Assembly (NCBI RefSeq): GCF_048569485.1
Contig: NC_134360.1
Coordinates: 207,024,164-207,088,163, forward strand
DNA length: 64,000 nt
From: Anomaloglossus baeobatrachus
Taxonomy: Eukaryota > Chordata > Amphibia > Anura > Aromobatidae
Direction of reading: 5' to 3'
Below the pieces are notes generated by a model that did no database searches, had not been told where the DNA came from, and worked only from the letters and a program-made list of their open reading frames with translations. Of the stretch, positions 1-11,144 are shown in pieces (position 1 is the stretch's first letter; the number at the start of each line of letters is the position of its first letter). The position numbers and the translations under genes are program-made.

Positions 1-976
1 AGACAGTGCTCGTTATGAGTATAGCAAGTACAAATAGTTATGTACTCGCTCAACTCTAGCGGGAACAGTTTACTAAAAAAAAAAAATATTTGCAGGATCA
101 GCTGACCATCTATTGTGTATACCAAATTTCCCCCAATGTCATCGGAACAAAGAGTTGTGCTTTTGGAGTTTAACAAGACCAATTTTTTATTCCTATGGAA
201 CCGGCTGCCAGAATCCCATTCTCCTCTCCCTAATGAAGTGCTAGATAGATGCCGGCTGGACGAGAGGGCAGGGGTGGGAATGTGGTGGGGGGCTACAAGT
301 GACATTAGTAAGTAAGATCTCAGTGCCTCCACCGTTCTGCGCATGCCCTGGCCAGATGACCCAATGTCACCTCTTTCCCATCTAGCCCTGGAGCAGGAAA
401 TAGATGGGAGGAGCGGAGCAGGACACCACCGATCATCTGGTCATCTGGCCAGGGCATGCGCAGAACGGTGGAGACAGAGGGGAAAGCGCGGGCACGAGAT
501 TATGGGCGGGAGTTTGCTGATGAAAATCACAGCGCCGCCCATAATCTCGTGCCTGTGCAACGTCACCAGCGGTCCCACTGTGCACAGTCCTGCTACAGTG
601 GCACGGCGCATGCGCGAAACCTCGGACGAACTGGGCGGCATCATGAGGTATTTAAATGAGCGTTGGGGGACAGCTTAAAGCGGAAGGTGGGACAGTAACG
701 GACACCAGACAGCCCGCCCCCGTGTACCATTAACAAGATTTTCAAACTGAAAGGTACCACTTTATAAACTATTTATTTCGATCTAGAAGGGGGCAGAATA
801 ACTATAGGAACCTTGCTAGAATGCAGCCCAGGAGTTGCAGAAGGGGAATCTTTTAGGTTTAGGGCAAAATTTCTGCTGACAGGTTCCCTTTAACGAAACA
901 AAGGGGAGATTCAGAACCTTCTTGTGTTATCACCCCAGTTACTAATAAGGTATATGTGACTTCTTATCCTAAATAA
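1..976. other. Intergenic, no gene; nested palindromes
   Basis: I see no gene here. Two inverted repeats stand out: arms at about 331-361 and 438-469 (sharing CCGTTCTGCGCATGCCCTGG), and arms at about 493-510 and 537-552 (CACGAGATTATGGGCGG and its complement). They suggest a fold-back MITE covering roughly 320-660, but I could not fix its ends. The stretch near 870-893 resembles the end of a dispersed TTAA-bordered repeat. Confidence 0.5.
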
Positions 977-1342
977 GGGTATATGCCCACGATCAGGACT
1001 CACTGTCTCTTAGACGCAATGAGTCCTCACCTGCAGGGCCGCGAGTCCCCTCCGCAGGAGACCGCAGCTGCTTGTACCCATGATCAAAGTTCAGGGCGCT
1101 GCGGTCTCTCGCTTGTTTTTTTCCCTACGGAGCACACATGCGAATCCGCAAACAATTGGCATGCTGTGGTCTGGAAAGTCGCACTGCAGATCAGTGTTTG
1201 CTGTGGAAAAAACAAGCACAGTGGGCACGGGATTTCTAGAAATCCTCTCCACTATGCTTGTACTGTACAACACAGTGTTTTGGATGCAGCTGAAGCATGC
1301 TGCATGCAAAACGCTGCACACACTGATCATGGGCATGCAGCC
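977..1342. mobile_element. PIF/Harbinger-type MITE (A)
   Basis: Inverted ends GGGTATATGCCCACGATCAG and, at the right, CTGATCATGGGCATGCAGCC. The element is flanked by TAA at 974-976 and 1343-1345, the TWA duplication typical of PIF/Harbinger. No coding sequence, so non-autonomous. It shares its right TAA with the next MITE. Confidence 0.7.
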
Positions 1343-1345
1343 TAA

Positions 1346-1919
1346 GGCCCCCTTCACACGCACGTGTCTCCGGCATGTGCTAGGTCCGTGCCCGCATGTA
1401 CCGGAGACACGGGCACACGTAAACCCATTAAAATCAATGGGTTTATGTGCACACACGTGTGGAGCATACGTGAGCCCGTGTGCTCCACATGGATGCATGT
1501 CCGTTTTCTCCGGCAGCACGAGTGTCACACGGCCCGCATACGGACCACACGGATGTAGTGTGGATGCGGTCCCGTGTGACACGCACCGGAGAAACACGTT
1601 TCAGAGAATAAAAAACCAAATCTTTACTCATCTTCTCCTGCCCTCCTGTCTCTGCTGTCACATGCTGCCGACCGCCGCTCATTTAATATTCACTTCACTG
1701 CGGCGGAAGCAGCAGCAGAGGGGAGTCGGCAGGACCGGAGACCGAAGATCAGCACCACGGACAGCGATGCCAGGGACAGGTGAGCAGAAAGTTTCCGTTC
1801 TCCGTGAGTTATCACAGAGAACACACGTGTGCCATAAACACTGCTCACTGAGGGGAAAACGCTCCTCTGACACGTCCGTGATACACGTGCGTGATTTTCA
1901 CGGACGTGTGAAGGGGGCC
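1346..1919. mobile_element. PIF/Harbinger-type MITE (B)
   Basis: Terminal inverted repeats GGCCCCCTTCACACGCACGT at the left and GGACGTGTGAAGGGGGCC at the right, with TAA at 1343-1345 and 1920-1922. It contains several internal inverted copies of ACACGTGTG/CACACGTG-like words. The long open frames across it come from the repeat and are not genes. Confidence 0.75.
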
Positions 1920-1922
1920 TAA

Positions 1923-3782
1923 GAGGGATTTTTTTAATCTCCCCCCAAGGATGACATCTGCAAGGAGTTTGTATGTTCTCCCCGTGTTGCGTGGGTTTCC
2001 TCCTTTTTCCTTCCACGCTCTAAAGATATACAGATAGGGAATTTAGATTGTGAGTCCTAATGGGCACAGTGATGATAATGTCTGTAAAGCGCTACTGAAT
2101 ATGATGGAGCTATCTGTACAGGCAGAGCATAATATTCTATGTGATGTCACACCTTGCACTCAAATCTGGACATTTACTCTGTAACCTGAATGTTTATCGG
2201 CATTTGGACCACAGATCTTAATCTTTTATGAATTCTGCACGTCCAAAACCTGTATTTTTGGAAGCTTTCGTGCATCTCATGTTCTGCTGGCGTCAACACT
2301 TTGATGCAAAATTGCACAAAGATGGTGTGAGCTCAGTTTTTCTACCACGGAACTTCAAATCTTCTGCACAGACACGGTCAACAGGTTTTTGCTCTCTCAT
2401 CTGAGAGCAGCTTAATATAGAGGCAGAGACCTTGATTCCAGCGATGTGTCACTTACTGAGCTGTTGCTGTCAATTTGATAAAACCAATGTTTTCTCTGCT
2501 GCAGATCTAGCAGTTATACAGAACTCGTGAATATGCTGGACTACCTGGCAGCACGACAAGTAGTCCTGTAATGATAATTTTATCAAAACTACAGCAAGAA
2601 GCTCAGTAAGTGATATTGTTGGTATAAGATCTCTGCCCTTACGGTATGTTGCCCTCAGATTAGGTGGCAAAAACCTGGTGACAGATTCCCTTTAAAATGT
2701 AGCCAGCTGGGCTGCCTATGGTCATCACCGACAGAAGCTGGCTGTATATATACAGCTATGCAGAGAGCTCCCTCTAGTGGTGGCTGCAGGCAGCCCGAAT
2801 ATGATTACTGTGCAAATGGTTCAGAGCTCAGTTGTGCAGCGAATTTAGATGACACTGTCGCTTTGTGTCAGCAGGCTGGTAGCGTTATGTAATTAAAATT
2901 GTACCTGAGGCTGAAAATCGACCGGCTCCAGACCTCGACACTCAAATTCCACGATAGTCTTAAAACGCTCGCTGTCTTCGGCCTGAATATGATACAGAAA
3001 TAATACACGATCGACGTGGCTGAGAACATTCAGATGAAGTGGATCCTAATTAAAGCCCCAATTTTTAGACATTTACATTTTTAATTTCATGTTCACCACA
3101 TTAAAAAGTATATAAACCCACCTGTAAGGCGGCAAAACATCAGGTAGACCACTCAGGATTTAATACTAAAGGGTTATTACTAGCTCAGCCTAACTGACCC
3201 CCATACACATTAGATAAAAGTTGACATAGGCAGGATCGGCCGACCGTCGGATCTCCCGAATTTTCCCCAGACAGATCATGTCGGGAGATCTGGCCTCGTG
3301 AATTTCAGTGGCTGATCCTTTGGTTCTATGTGGAGAGGCGTCTGGCAGCGCCTCTCTGATAGAGAACATGGGGGCGCTCGGCCGAGCAGTACGTTGGAAG
3401 AGATCGCTGCCGGCCGAAATCATCGCTTATCTAACCTGTACACATGGCTGAGATGGGAGTAATTGTGTCCAGCTGCGGCCACGGGAGGACGAGCTGAGCG
3501 CAGCTGCATTAGGCTCATTGTGTAACTCCCATAGAAATCAACAGGAGTTAGGGAAACCATGTTTTTATGGGAATTATGGAAAAAGTATAGTGCACTCTGT
3601 TCTTTTCATAGTCCCAATTCTCACACGTAGACATGAGATCGAGGTGAGAATACCCTATTAGCACAAAAACGGCTACAATAACTTATAGATAAACTTTCTT
3701 ACCGGCTTTCTCATCACTTTCCTGTCCAGCTCCACAATATATTACAGTTCTGTGTTGGATTATCAGACTTTCTGGATTATTA
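1923..3782. other. Intergenic, nothing recognised
   Basis: AT-rich intergenic sequence with no frame that resembles a known protein. Around 2640-2695 it reads like the end of a dispersed repeat (GACAGATTCCCTTTAA, TTAA-bordered). A weak inverted repeat lies around 3195-3440. Confidence 0.4.
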
Positions 3783-4203
3783 GGCTATGTGTGCCCACGG
3801 GAGAATAAACCTGCGGATTTATCTGTGGAAAATCCGCAGATTTTCTGGATTTTCCAGATAAATTTCCAGGTTTCAGCATGTACTGACACTCCCCATGTTA
3901 TTCTATAGGACATGGGGAGTGTCTGTGTACACGCTGCGGATACGTGCGGCTGCGGAATATGCTGCAGATGTCCCGCAGCCGCATGTAATTGCATGTCAAT
4001 TCCTGCGGAATTACCTGCGGAATTCCCGCTCCTCCACTATGGAGATAGGGCCGGGACTTCCGCAGGTAAGCCGCATGAATGTCCGCAGGTTTACCGCAGA
4101 TATTTCGCGTACCGATTCTGCGATTCCGGCGAGAAGCTGCGGGAAACCTGCGGCCGTACCTGTGGATATATCCGCAGGTTTAATCTCCCGTGGGCACATA
4201 GCC
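3783..4203. mobile_element. PIF/Harbinger-type MITE
   Basis: Inverted ends GGCTATGTGTGCCCACGGGA and TCCCGTGGGCACATAGCC, with TTA duplications at 3780-3782 and 4204-4206. The interior is a series of self-complementary CTGCGG/CCGCAG words. Non-autonomous. The frames within it are shadows of the palindrome. Confidence 0.8.
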
Positions 4204-4343
4204 TTAGATGGCAACTTAAAGGAATTGTATTGTAAGGTGTCGTTCATACACCTCCCATACCTAATATATTACGATGTGAAATGACAAATCCAATGTGCGC
4301 AGACATCTGTGTGAGCCCCATCCACAACACTTACAATTACATA

Positions 4344-5271
4344 CAGTACAGACCAAAAGTTTGGACACATCTTCTCATCTGTAGAACAACTGTTAGGAGG
4401 AGACTTTGTGCAGCAGGCCTTCATGGTAATATAGCTGCTAGGAAACCACTGCTAAGGACAGGCAACAAGCAGAAAAGACTTGTTTGGGCTAAAGAACACA
4501 AGGAATGGACATTAGACCAGTGGAAATCTGTGCTTTGGTCTGATGAGTCCAAATTTGAGATCTTTGGATCCAACCAACGTGTCTTTGTGCGATGCAGAAA
4601 AGGTGAACGGATGGACTCTACATGGCTGGTTCCCACTGTGAAGCATGGAGGAGGAGGTGTGATGGTGTGGGGGGGCTTTGCTGGTGACACTGTTGGAGAT
4701 TTATTCAAAATTGAAGGCATACAGAACCAGCATGGCTACCACAGCATCTTGCAGCGGCATGCTATTCCATCCGGTTTGCGTTTAGTTGGACCATCATTTA
4801 TTTTTCAACAGGATATTGACCCCAAACACACCTCAAGGCTGTGTAAGGGCTATTTGACTAAGAAGGAGAGTGATGGGGTGCTACGCCAGATGACCTGGTC
4901 TCCACAGTCACCAGACCTGAACCCAATCGAGATGGTTTGGGGTGAGCTGGACCGCAGAGTGAAGGCAAAAGGGCCAACAAGTGCTAAGCATCTCTGGGAA
5001 CTCCTTCAAGACTGTTGGAAAATCATTTCCAGTGACTACCTCTTGAAGCTCATCAAGAGAATGCCAAGAGTGTGCAAAGCAGTAATCAAAGCAAAAGGTG
5101 GCTACTTTGAAGAACCTAGAAAATAAGACATATTTTCAGTTGTTTCACACTTTTTTAAGTATTTCATTCATAGTTTTGATGCCTTCAATGTGAATCTACA
5201 ATTTTCAGAGTCCTGAAAATAAAGAAAACTCTTTGAATGAGGAGGTGTGTCCAAACATTTGGACTGTACTG
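4344..5271 (+). mobile_element. Tc1/mariner transposon, internally deleted
   Basis: Ends are CAGTACAGACCAAAAGTTTG at the left and, in complement, CAGTACAGTCCAAATGTTTG at the right, flanked by TA at 4342-4343 and 5272-5273. At 928 bp it is well short of the roughly 1.6 kb of full Tc1 elements. The left inverted repeat runs almost directly into the middle of the transposase, so the 5' third is gone. Both ends survive, so the copy could have been moved in trans as a non-autonomous element. Confidence 0.9.
4379..5126 (+). pseudogene. Tc1 transposase, N-terminus deleted
   Basis: This is the C-terminal part of a DD34E Tc1 transposase, about 248 codons against about 340 in the family. The frame holds WSDESKFEIFG (first D), FQQDIDPKHTS (second D; the family usually has QQDNDPKH, so one residue has changed) and SPDLNPIEMVWGELDRRV (E). 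It ends with the typical AVIKAKGG. The N-terminal paired-type HTH DNA-binding region is missing. The frame is open leftward into the flank, so no real start codon exists. It cannot bind its own ends and is best read as a relic. Confidence 0.85.
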
Positions 5272-6059
5272 TACTTAATACAACAATTTACTCCTTTAAG
5301 TCACTTACATTGTACGGCTGCAGCGAGATTCTCAATATATCTATGAAAAAAAAAAAGCCAGATTATTACATTGTTTGAATATGCAAAGTCCGTTACTAAG
5401 TTTTGTGTAACTACCATGAACCGAGTTATTACAGCCTCATTAATTAGCCAGAAGAGCTACATAAAGGGTCTCCAGCCCAGGAGGACCTGGAACATCCGTG
5501 CATTACACACCCAGCACTTTGATTTAATAGGAACTGTGTAATGCGTTATTGCTCCTGTAGAGGCGCTGCAGGAGAACAGGACACTCTTTGTAAGTTTCTC
5601 CTTGAAATCACAGTTGATTGCTACGGGTCATGGGATTTGTAATAAACTTATTATTCAGATGTAATATAACAATGGGGCTTTGTCCGCCCCTTTAATATCA
5701 CTCACCTATAGAGTTCTCTCGAGAGCAAAGCTTGCACTTCTGTACCATACTGGCGCTGCCTCGCCCACCTTTTAATGGAACACTGTCCTACAAGACAATG
5801 ATTGAAAGTAATGATAAAAAATTACCAAGTCATCCACACCCAAAATGTGTACTGTAAATCTAAACCACTCTTAAAGGGCACCTATCAGCACGTTTTTACA
5901 TATGAGAGTAGCATACCGCTGCGTATGTGGTTGTACCAATGTGAAAATGACATCTTTATTGTAGAGAAATGATTTGCCAGTCAGGAGAAATCTGGGTAGA
6001 AGTCATATGTATATCAGGCTGGAAGTGCACAGGGGTGTGTCAGTGTCCTTGGAATATGT
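5272..6059. other. Intergenic, nothing recognised
   Basis: No gene or clear repeat seen. AT-rich sequence leads into the tandem array at 6060. Around 5872-5900 a short TTAAAGGGCACCTATCAGCA end-like motif recurs in frog-type dispersed repeats. Confidence 0.4.
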
Positions 6060-6735
6060 CAGTTAAAGGGCATCAGTGCACCTTGGCGGTGTGTTGGGTG
6101 CCCTTCGGAGGGGCATGTCGAAGCACCTTAGCTTGGGGGCGTCAGTGCACCTTGGCGGCGTTTCGGTGCCCTTCGGAGGGGCGTTTCGGTGCCCTTTGGA
6201 GGAGTGTGTCAGTGCCCTTCGGAGGGGCATATCGGTGCCCTTTGGAGGGGTGTATCGGTGCCCTTTGGAGGGACGTGTCTGTGCCCTTCGGAGGGACGTG
6301 TCGTGCCCTTTGGAGGGGCGTATCGGTGCCCTTTGGAAGGGCGTGTCAGTGCCCTTCGGAAGGGCGTATTGGTGCCCTTCGGAGGGGTGTGTTCATGCAC
6401 TTCGGAGGGGCGTGTTGATGCACTTCAGAGGAAAGGTGTCAGTGCACTTCAAAGGGAAGGTGTCAGTGCACTTCGGGGTAGGGTGTCAGTGCACTTTGTA
6501 GGCGTCTCAGTGCACTTCGGGGTAGGGTGTCAGTGCACTTCGGGGTAGGGTGTCAGTGCACTTCAGGTGCATGTCAGGGGACTTTGGGGAGGTGTCAGCG
6601 CACTTCGGGGTAGGGTGTCAGTGCACTTCAGCGTCGTGTCAGTGCATTTTGGAGGTGTGTCAGTGAACTTCGGGGGGGGGGGGTGTCAGTGCACTTTGGG
6701 GGGGTGGAGGGGCGTGTCCCTGCACGTTCAGCACT
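6060..6735. repeat. Minisatellite, unit about 24 bp
   Basis: Imperfect tandem repeat of a unit like GTGCCCTTCGGAGGGGCGT plus TATCG. It is regular from about 6090 to 6400 and degenerates rightward to GTGTCAGTGCACTTCGGGGT. It is CpG-rich and G-rich on the plus strand, with a run of nine or more G at about 6674. Because the unit is a multiple of three, all frames stay open and give spurious proteins. Confidence 0.9.
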
Positions 6736-6736
6736 G

Positions 6737-7696
6737 GGTTTCCCTCTTTGAGACCTTTGTCTTAAGTGCAGGAAAAACTGCACACGAAAAAAAATCACAG
6801 CATTTTTCAAAAGCAGCAAAATTATTGAGATTCTAAAATGAAAGTCACATACTGCATTTTTTGGAGCTGGGATACTTTTTTTTTTTTTTTAAAACCATAT
6901 GTTGATTTTTTTATTTTTTTTATCGTCTGCATTTTTTACCCATTCCATTGATGACTAAAAAAAAATGCATAAAAATGTGGATAATGTACATAACATTTGC
7001 CCTACAGAAAAAAAGTGCTGCAAAAAAAGCACCGTGTGAACATACCCTAAACATGCTATTTTGCCCCATCTCACTGCCTTTCAGAATTATTACACCAGAT
7101 GGTCCGGGTGACATTGTCGCTCACCATCAATGTGATATACTGCCATTTGTCCGATACTTCTCCACAGTTTCCGCATTTCAACTATAAAAAGGAGAATGAA
7201 AATAAGTGTTATATGATCTGGATGACTGTAGGTCTCCGCATATTGGCTGAAACGTTCCAAGGCATGATGGAAATTGTAGTTCAACAGCTGAAAAGCCTCA
7301 ATGTGGAGATGACTCACTTCCCTTTGTACATCGTGACAGGGAACAGGTACAAGGAGAACAAGACACTTGTCTTGGATCTTGAATCTTATATTTAAAACTT
7401 TTTAGACAAAGGTCTTCATTCTGCAACGGCCAAAGCATGCCACGTGTGATAGGTAATCTACTGGAGCGTCTACTCTCCGCAAATACAGGCGGACATTAAA
7501 GGGAATCTCTCAGCAGGCTTTTTGCTATGTAATCTGAATGCAGCATGACGTAGGGGCATGAGAAGGAGCGCAGGTGCGTTTTGGACCACAGCAGCTACAT
7601 TCAATTATATGGGGCTGCACTTGTCTGAATGACCGGGACGGAAAAAAATATGATTCCTTATTGTCAGATTCAATGAGAGTCCCAGAGGTTGGATCA
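6737..7696. other. Intergenic, nothing coding
   Basis: No gene seen. A poly-T/poly-A rich stretch lies at 6780-7020. At 7497 a dispersed repeat end begins (TTAAAGGGAATCTCTCAGCA). At 7266-7283 the sequence ATGGAAATTGTAGTTCA is, in complement, similar to the ZNF143 motif described elsewhere in this window. Confidence 0.4.
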
Positions 7697-8218
7697 TTAA
7701 AGAGAAGCGACCACCAGAATTTTCCTATATGAACTAAAGCCAGTGCTATACTGGTGCTATCATGCTGATTCTATACATACCTTTAGTTGTGAGATCGGAA
7801 ATATACTTTCTGAAATACAGGCAAGTAAAGTTTGTGAAATGCACTGTTATTTGATGAGAGGTGCAACGGAATATCTAGTAGGAGGGTCGGGTTTTGCTAG
7901 TTATTCCGACCCCTGTCTGCTGCCTGTCCTTCCTCCCCCCTGTCTCTGTTATTACAGGGGGAGGAAGGACAGGAGGAGGAAGGATAACCAGGCGTACAGG
8001 GGGGAGGAATGACAGACAGGGACAGGGGCGAGAATAACTAGCAAAACTTGACTCACCTATTAGATATTCTGTTGCACCTCTCATCAAATAACAGTGAATT
8101 TTACAAACTATACATCCGATCTCACAACTAAAGGTATGTTATAGAATCAGCATGATAGTGCCAGTATAGCACTGGCTTTAGCTTATATAGGAAAGTCCTG
8201 GTGGTTGGTCATCTTTAA
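7697..8218. mobile_element. Fold-back MITE with TTAA ends (Kolobok/T2-like)
   Basis: Two long inverted arms, about 7700-7950 and 7965-8214, share AAAGCCAGTGCTATACTGG, TATCATGCTGATTCTATA and ACCTTTAGTTGTGAGATCGG. The element is bordered by TTAA at 7697-7700 and 8215-8218, as in Kolobok/T2 elements described from Xenopus. Its right TTAA is immediately followed by another repeat end (AAAGGGGTATTCTGG). The arms are about 90% alike by eye. No coding capacity. Confidence 0.7.
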
Positions 8219-8422
8219 AGGGGTATTCTGGTAGCAACAAGTTATCACTTATCCACAGAATAAGCAAAAACCTTTAGATTAGTAGGGGTCATACTGCTAG
8301 GTACCCCAAAGGAACATCAAAAAGTGACACTATATTTACAGTGCACATTCCTAACCTCCACCCCATTCATTTTCTATAGGACTGCTGAAGATAACCAAAT
8401 ACAGTCTCATAGAGAATGAAGA

Positions 8423-9376
8423 GAGCAAACACTGGTGCGCCCGCGGCAGTACAAACACCGATGCGCCCGCGGCAGTACAAACATCGATGCGCACGTGGCA
8501 GTACAAACACCGGTGCGCACGCGGCAGTACAAACACCGGTGCGCACGCGGCAGTACAAACACCGGTGCGCACGCGGCAGTACAAACACCGGTGCGCACGC
8601 GGCAGTACAAACACCGGTGCGCACGCGGCAGTGTAAACATTGGTGCGCACGCGGCAGTGCAAACACCGTTGCGAACGCGGCAGTGCAAACACCTCTATGC
8701 ACACGGCAGTGCAAACACCATTGCGAACGCGGCAGTGCAAACACCTCTATGCACACGGCAGTGTAAACACCGGTTCGCACGAGGCAGTGCAAACACCGGT
8801 GCGAACGCGGCAATGCAAACACCGGTGCGCACGCGGAAGTGGAAACACCTCTATGCACACAGCAGTGCAAACACCGGTTCGCATTAGGCAGTGCAGACCG
8901 CGGTGCGCACGAGGCAGTGCAAACACAGGTGCGAACGCGGCAGTGCAAACACCGGTGCGCACACGGCAGTGCAAACACCTCTATGCACACAGCAGTGCAA
9001 ACACCGGTTCGCATTAGGCAGTGCAGACCGCGGTGCGCACGAGGCAGTGCAAACACAGGTGCGAACGAGGCAGTGCAAACACCGGTGCGAACGAGGCAGT
9101 GCAAACACAGGTACGAACGAGGCAGTGCAAACACCGGTGCGAACGCAGAAGTGCAGGCACCGGTGCGAACGCGGCAGTGCAGGCACCGATGCGAACGCGG
9201 CAGTGCAAACACTGGCACGCACGGTAGTGTAAACACTGGCACGCACGGTAGTGTAAACACTGGCACGCACGGTAGTGTAAACACTGGTGCACACATGGCA
9301 GTGCAAACACTGACACGCACGGTAGTACAAACAATATTGCACACACGGCACTACAAACATTGGCGCACACATGGCA
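8423..9376. repeat. Minisatellite, unit 26 bp, about 36 copies
   Basis: Unit CCGGTGCGCACGCGGCAGT followed by ACAAACA. The left part (8430-8640) is nearly perfect. The middle alternates with a variant (CACCTCTATGCACACGGCAG). The right end (9200-9280) changes to ACTGGCACGCACGGTAGTGT. A higher-order block of about 130 bp, holding TTCGCATTAGGCAGTGCAGA, appears at about 8878 and again at 9008. CpG is dense. The unit length is not a multiple of three, yet many frames stay open because the unit lacks stops. Confidence 0.95.
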
Positions 9377-9773
9377 GCACCATGGAGCAGCCGTTCAGCA
9401 GAATCGTGAGCACAGATTGCTCCCACAGTAGTGCCCACGTATCTATTCCATAAGGCCGCAGTGATGAATTCCTGTATCCAAACATGGAGGAGTCTACACA
9501 TAAACCCAAACTCACCATTACATACAGTAACATGGAGATCCTCTCACCTTTAGGAACCAGCAGAAATCATCGCCCACCGGCCGCAGCCTCGTGATGTTTT
9601 CTAGATTGGCCTTCAGCTGTAACGCAAACTTCTACAAATGCCCAAAAGAGAAAACGGCGAAGACTTCATGATGTCAGAGTTCACTTCCCTCACAAGTCCA
9701 TTGTAGACGAATGCTGGGATTTGTAGTATCACAGCAGCGGAAAAGATAACACGGGGCCGACCCCTGGCATATA
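9377..9773. other. Intergenic, nothing coding
   Basis: No gene recognised. At 9711-9727 ATGCTGGGATTTGTAGT is, in complement, ACTACAAATCCCAGCAT, close to the ZNF143/THAP11 promoter motif. Confidence 0.4.
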
Positions 9774-9967
9774 TTAAAGGGGATGGTCAGGATTAGAAAA
9801 CATGGCTGCTTTCTGTCAGAAGCTATCCCCAGCACCTGGTGATGGGATGTGTGAGGTACTGCAGCTCAGCACCATGCATGTCAACACCAGACAACCCAGG
9901 GTCAGAGGTGGCGCTGATTTGGAAAAAAAAAATCCATATTTTTCTAATCCTGGACAAAACCCTTTAA
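9774..9967. mobile_element. Short MITE with TTAA ends (Kolobok/T2-like)
   Basis: Left end TTAAAGGGGATGGTCAGGAT; the right end in complement reads TTAAAGGGTTTTGTCCAGGA. Both continue with TTAGAAAAA. TTAA lies at 9774-9777 and 9964-9967. 194 bp, non-coding. Confidence 0.7.
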
Positions 9968-10819
9968 CAGAACACACTGCACCATAGCTCGGCAGACTCT
10001 AGATAATTTTTAAGGACACCCCGGCGTGAAGTCTGTTAGATCTCTCATGTGCCAATGAATGTGGGTTATATATAGAGATATCGCTCCTAAAGTAGGAAAA
10101 TGGCACACAGCTGCACCTATCCATACCAGATGAATAGACTTTTCTAACTTTAGGACACCTTTTAAAAATTTGGTCCAACTTTTTAATGAAACATGACAAA
10201 CGGTTATTCCTCCCCCCAAAAAAGTAACTTATCCCTTGTCCTTGGGATCAGGGAAAACTTGCTGATCAACAGTCAAAACCCCAGCCATCCTGAGAACTGA
10301 GCTCTGCAGCCTTATCCTGAATGGTACGGTGGTGCGCATGCTCGGCCTCCATGGAAATAGACGAGCGCTGTACTTGGATGAATGGAGATCGAGCATGTGC
10401 ATCTCCTTCAGGATAGGGCTGCAGAGCCCTGTGCTCAGAATTGCCATGGGTCCCAGTGGTTGGACACCCACCAATTAGTAAGTTATCTCAAATCCATTAA
10501 CCTGAGGTGAGGTCACTCAGTTCAATGAAGTCACCTGAGGTCAGGTTACCTGCAATAACAGGTGTAGGACCATAGGAACTTCCAGCTGTGACCGCAAATA
10601 ACCTAAGTGATGTCACTGCTCACTGCTGTGGCTCAGTCATTTTCTGCCTGAAGCTCACAGAGGGTGGTCATGATCTATGCCTCAGAGCAGTGACTTCAGA
10701 TGTAGCAGAGCTGGAATCGTCGTGGGACCTTGTGTGGATTACGTCGGACCTGGGTGTTTTGGGGGTTACTAAACGGGCGAAAGAGGTGGGTTTTTGTATT
10801 TTATTTTAAAAAATGGATT
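9968..10819. other. Intergenic, nothing recognised
   Basis: No gene. A weak inverted repeat lies around 10240-10480 (CTGAGAACTGAGCTCTGCAGCC near 10291 and GGGCTGCAGAGCCCTGTGCTCAG near 10417), probably another decayed fold-back repeat. Confidence 0.4.
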
Positions 10820-11144
10820 GTTTCGGTGTTTGTGTTTCTTTCTTTTTACTTACACATTAGTAATGGGGGGGGGGGTGTCTCATAACTAATCTAGGGCTTA
10901 TTGGCAGCTGTGGGCTGTTATTAACTCCTTTGTTACCATGATTGCTACCACACCAGGGCAAAAGGGATGAGCCAAGTAAAGTGCCAGGATTGTCGCATCT
11001 AATGGATTCGACAATCCTGGGTGGCTTCAGGTTGCTATTTGTAGGCTGGCGGTCCCAATAACTATGAGTCTCCCCAGCCTAAGAATATCAGCTCCCAGCT
11101 GTTGGGCATTATCGTGGCTGAGTATCAAAATTGAAGTTGGACCG
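10820..11144 (+). repeat. Dispersed repeat R1, copy 1, left part
   Basis: An unclassified dispersed repeat (TTAGTAATGGGGGGG, GGCAGCTGTGGGCTGTTATT, CCAGGATTGTCGCATCTAATGG). The same order of blocks recurs at 29.5-30.06 kb and 30.44-31.2 kb. It is cut by the Gypsy element at 11145 and resumes at 19046. The last five bases, GACCG (11140-11144), are the left target duplication. Confidence 0.8.

Noticed and set aside
1080-1922. 280-codon open frame
   Set aside because: Lies across two palindromic MITEs and has an overlapping antisense frame of similar kind, so it is repeat-derived.
4281-4343. In-frame ATG upstream of the Tc1 transposase
   Set aside because: It is outside the transposon's left inverted repeat, so it is flanking DNA and not a natural start.
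5969-6548. Cys/Gly-rich repeated proteins
   Set aside because: Shadow of the 24-bp minisatellite, equally open in three frames.
8423-9376. CRISPR-like array
   Set aside because: Repeats are contiguous with no unique spacers, and the window is a vertebrate genome.
8367-9453. Long cysteine- and histidine-rich open frames on both strands
   Set aside because: They are translations of the 26-bp minisatellite, open in several frames at once, with no codon bias or homology.
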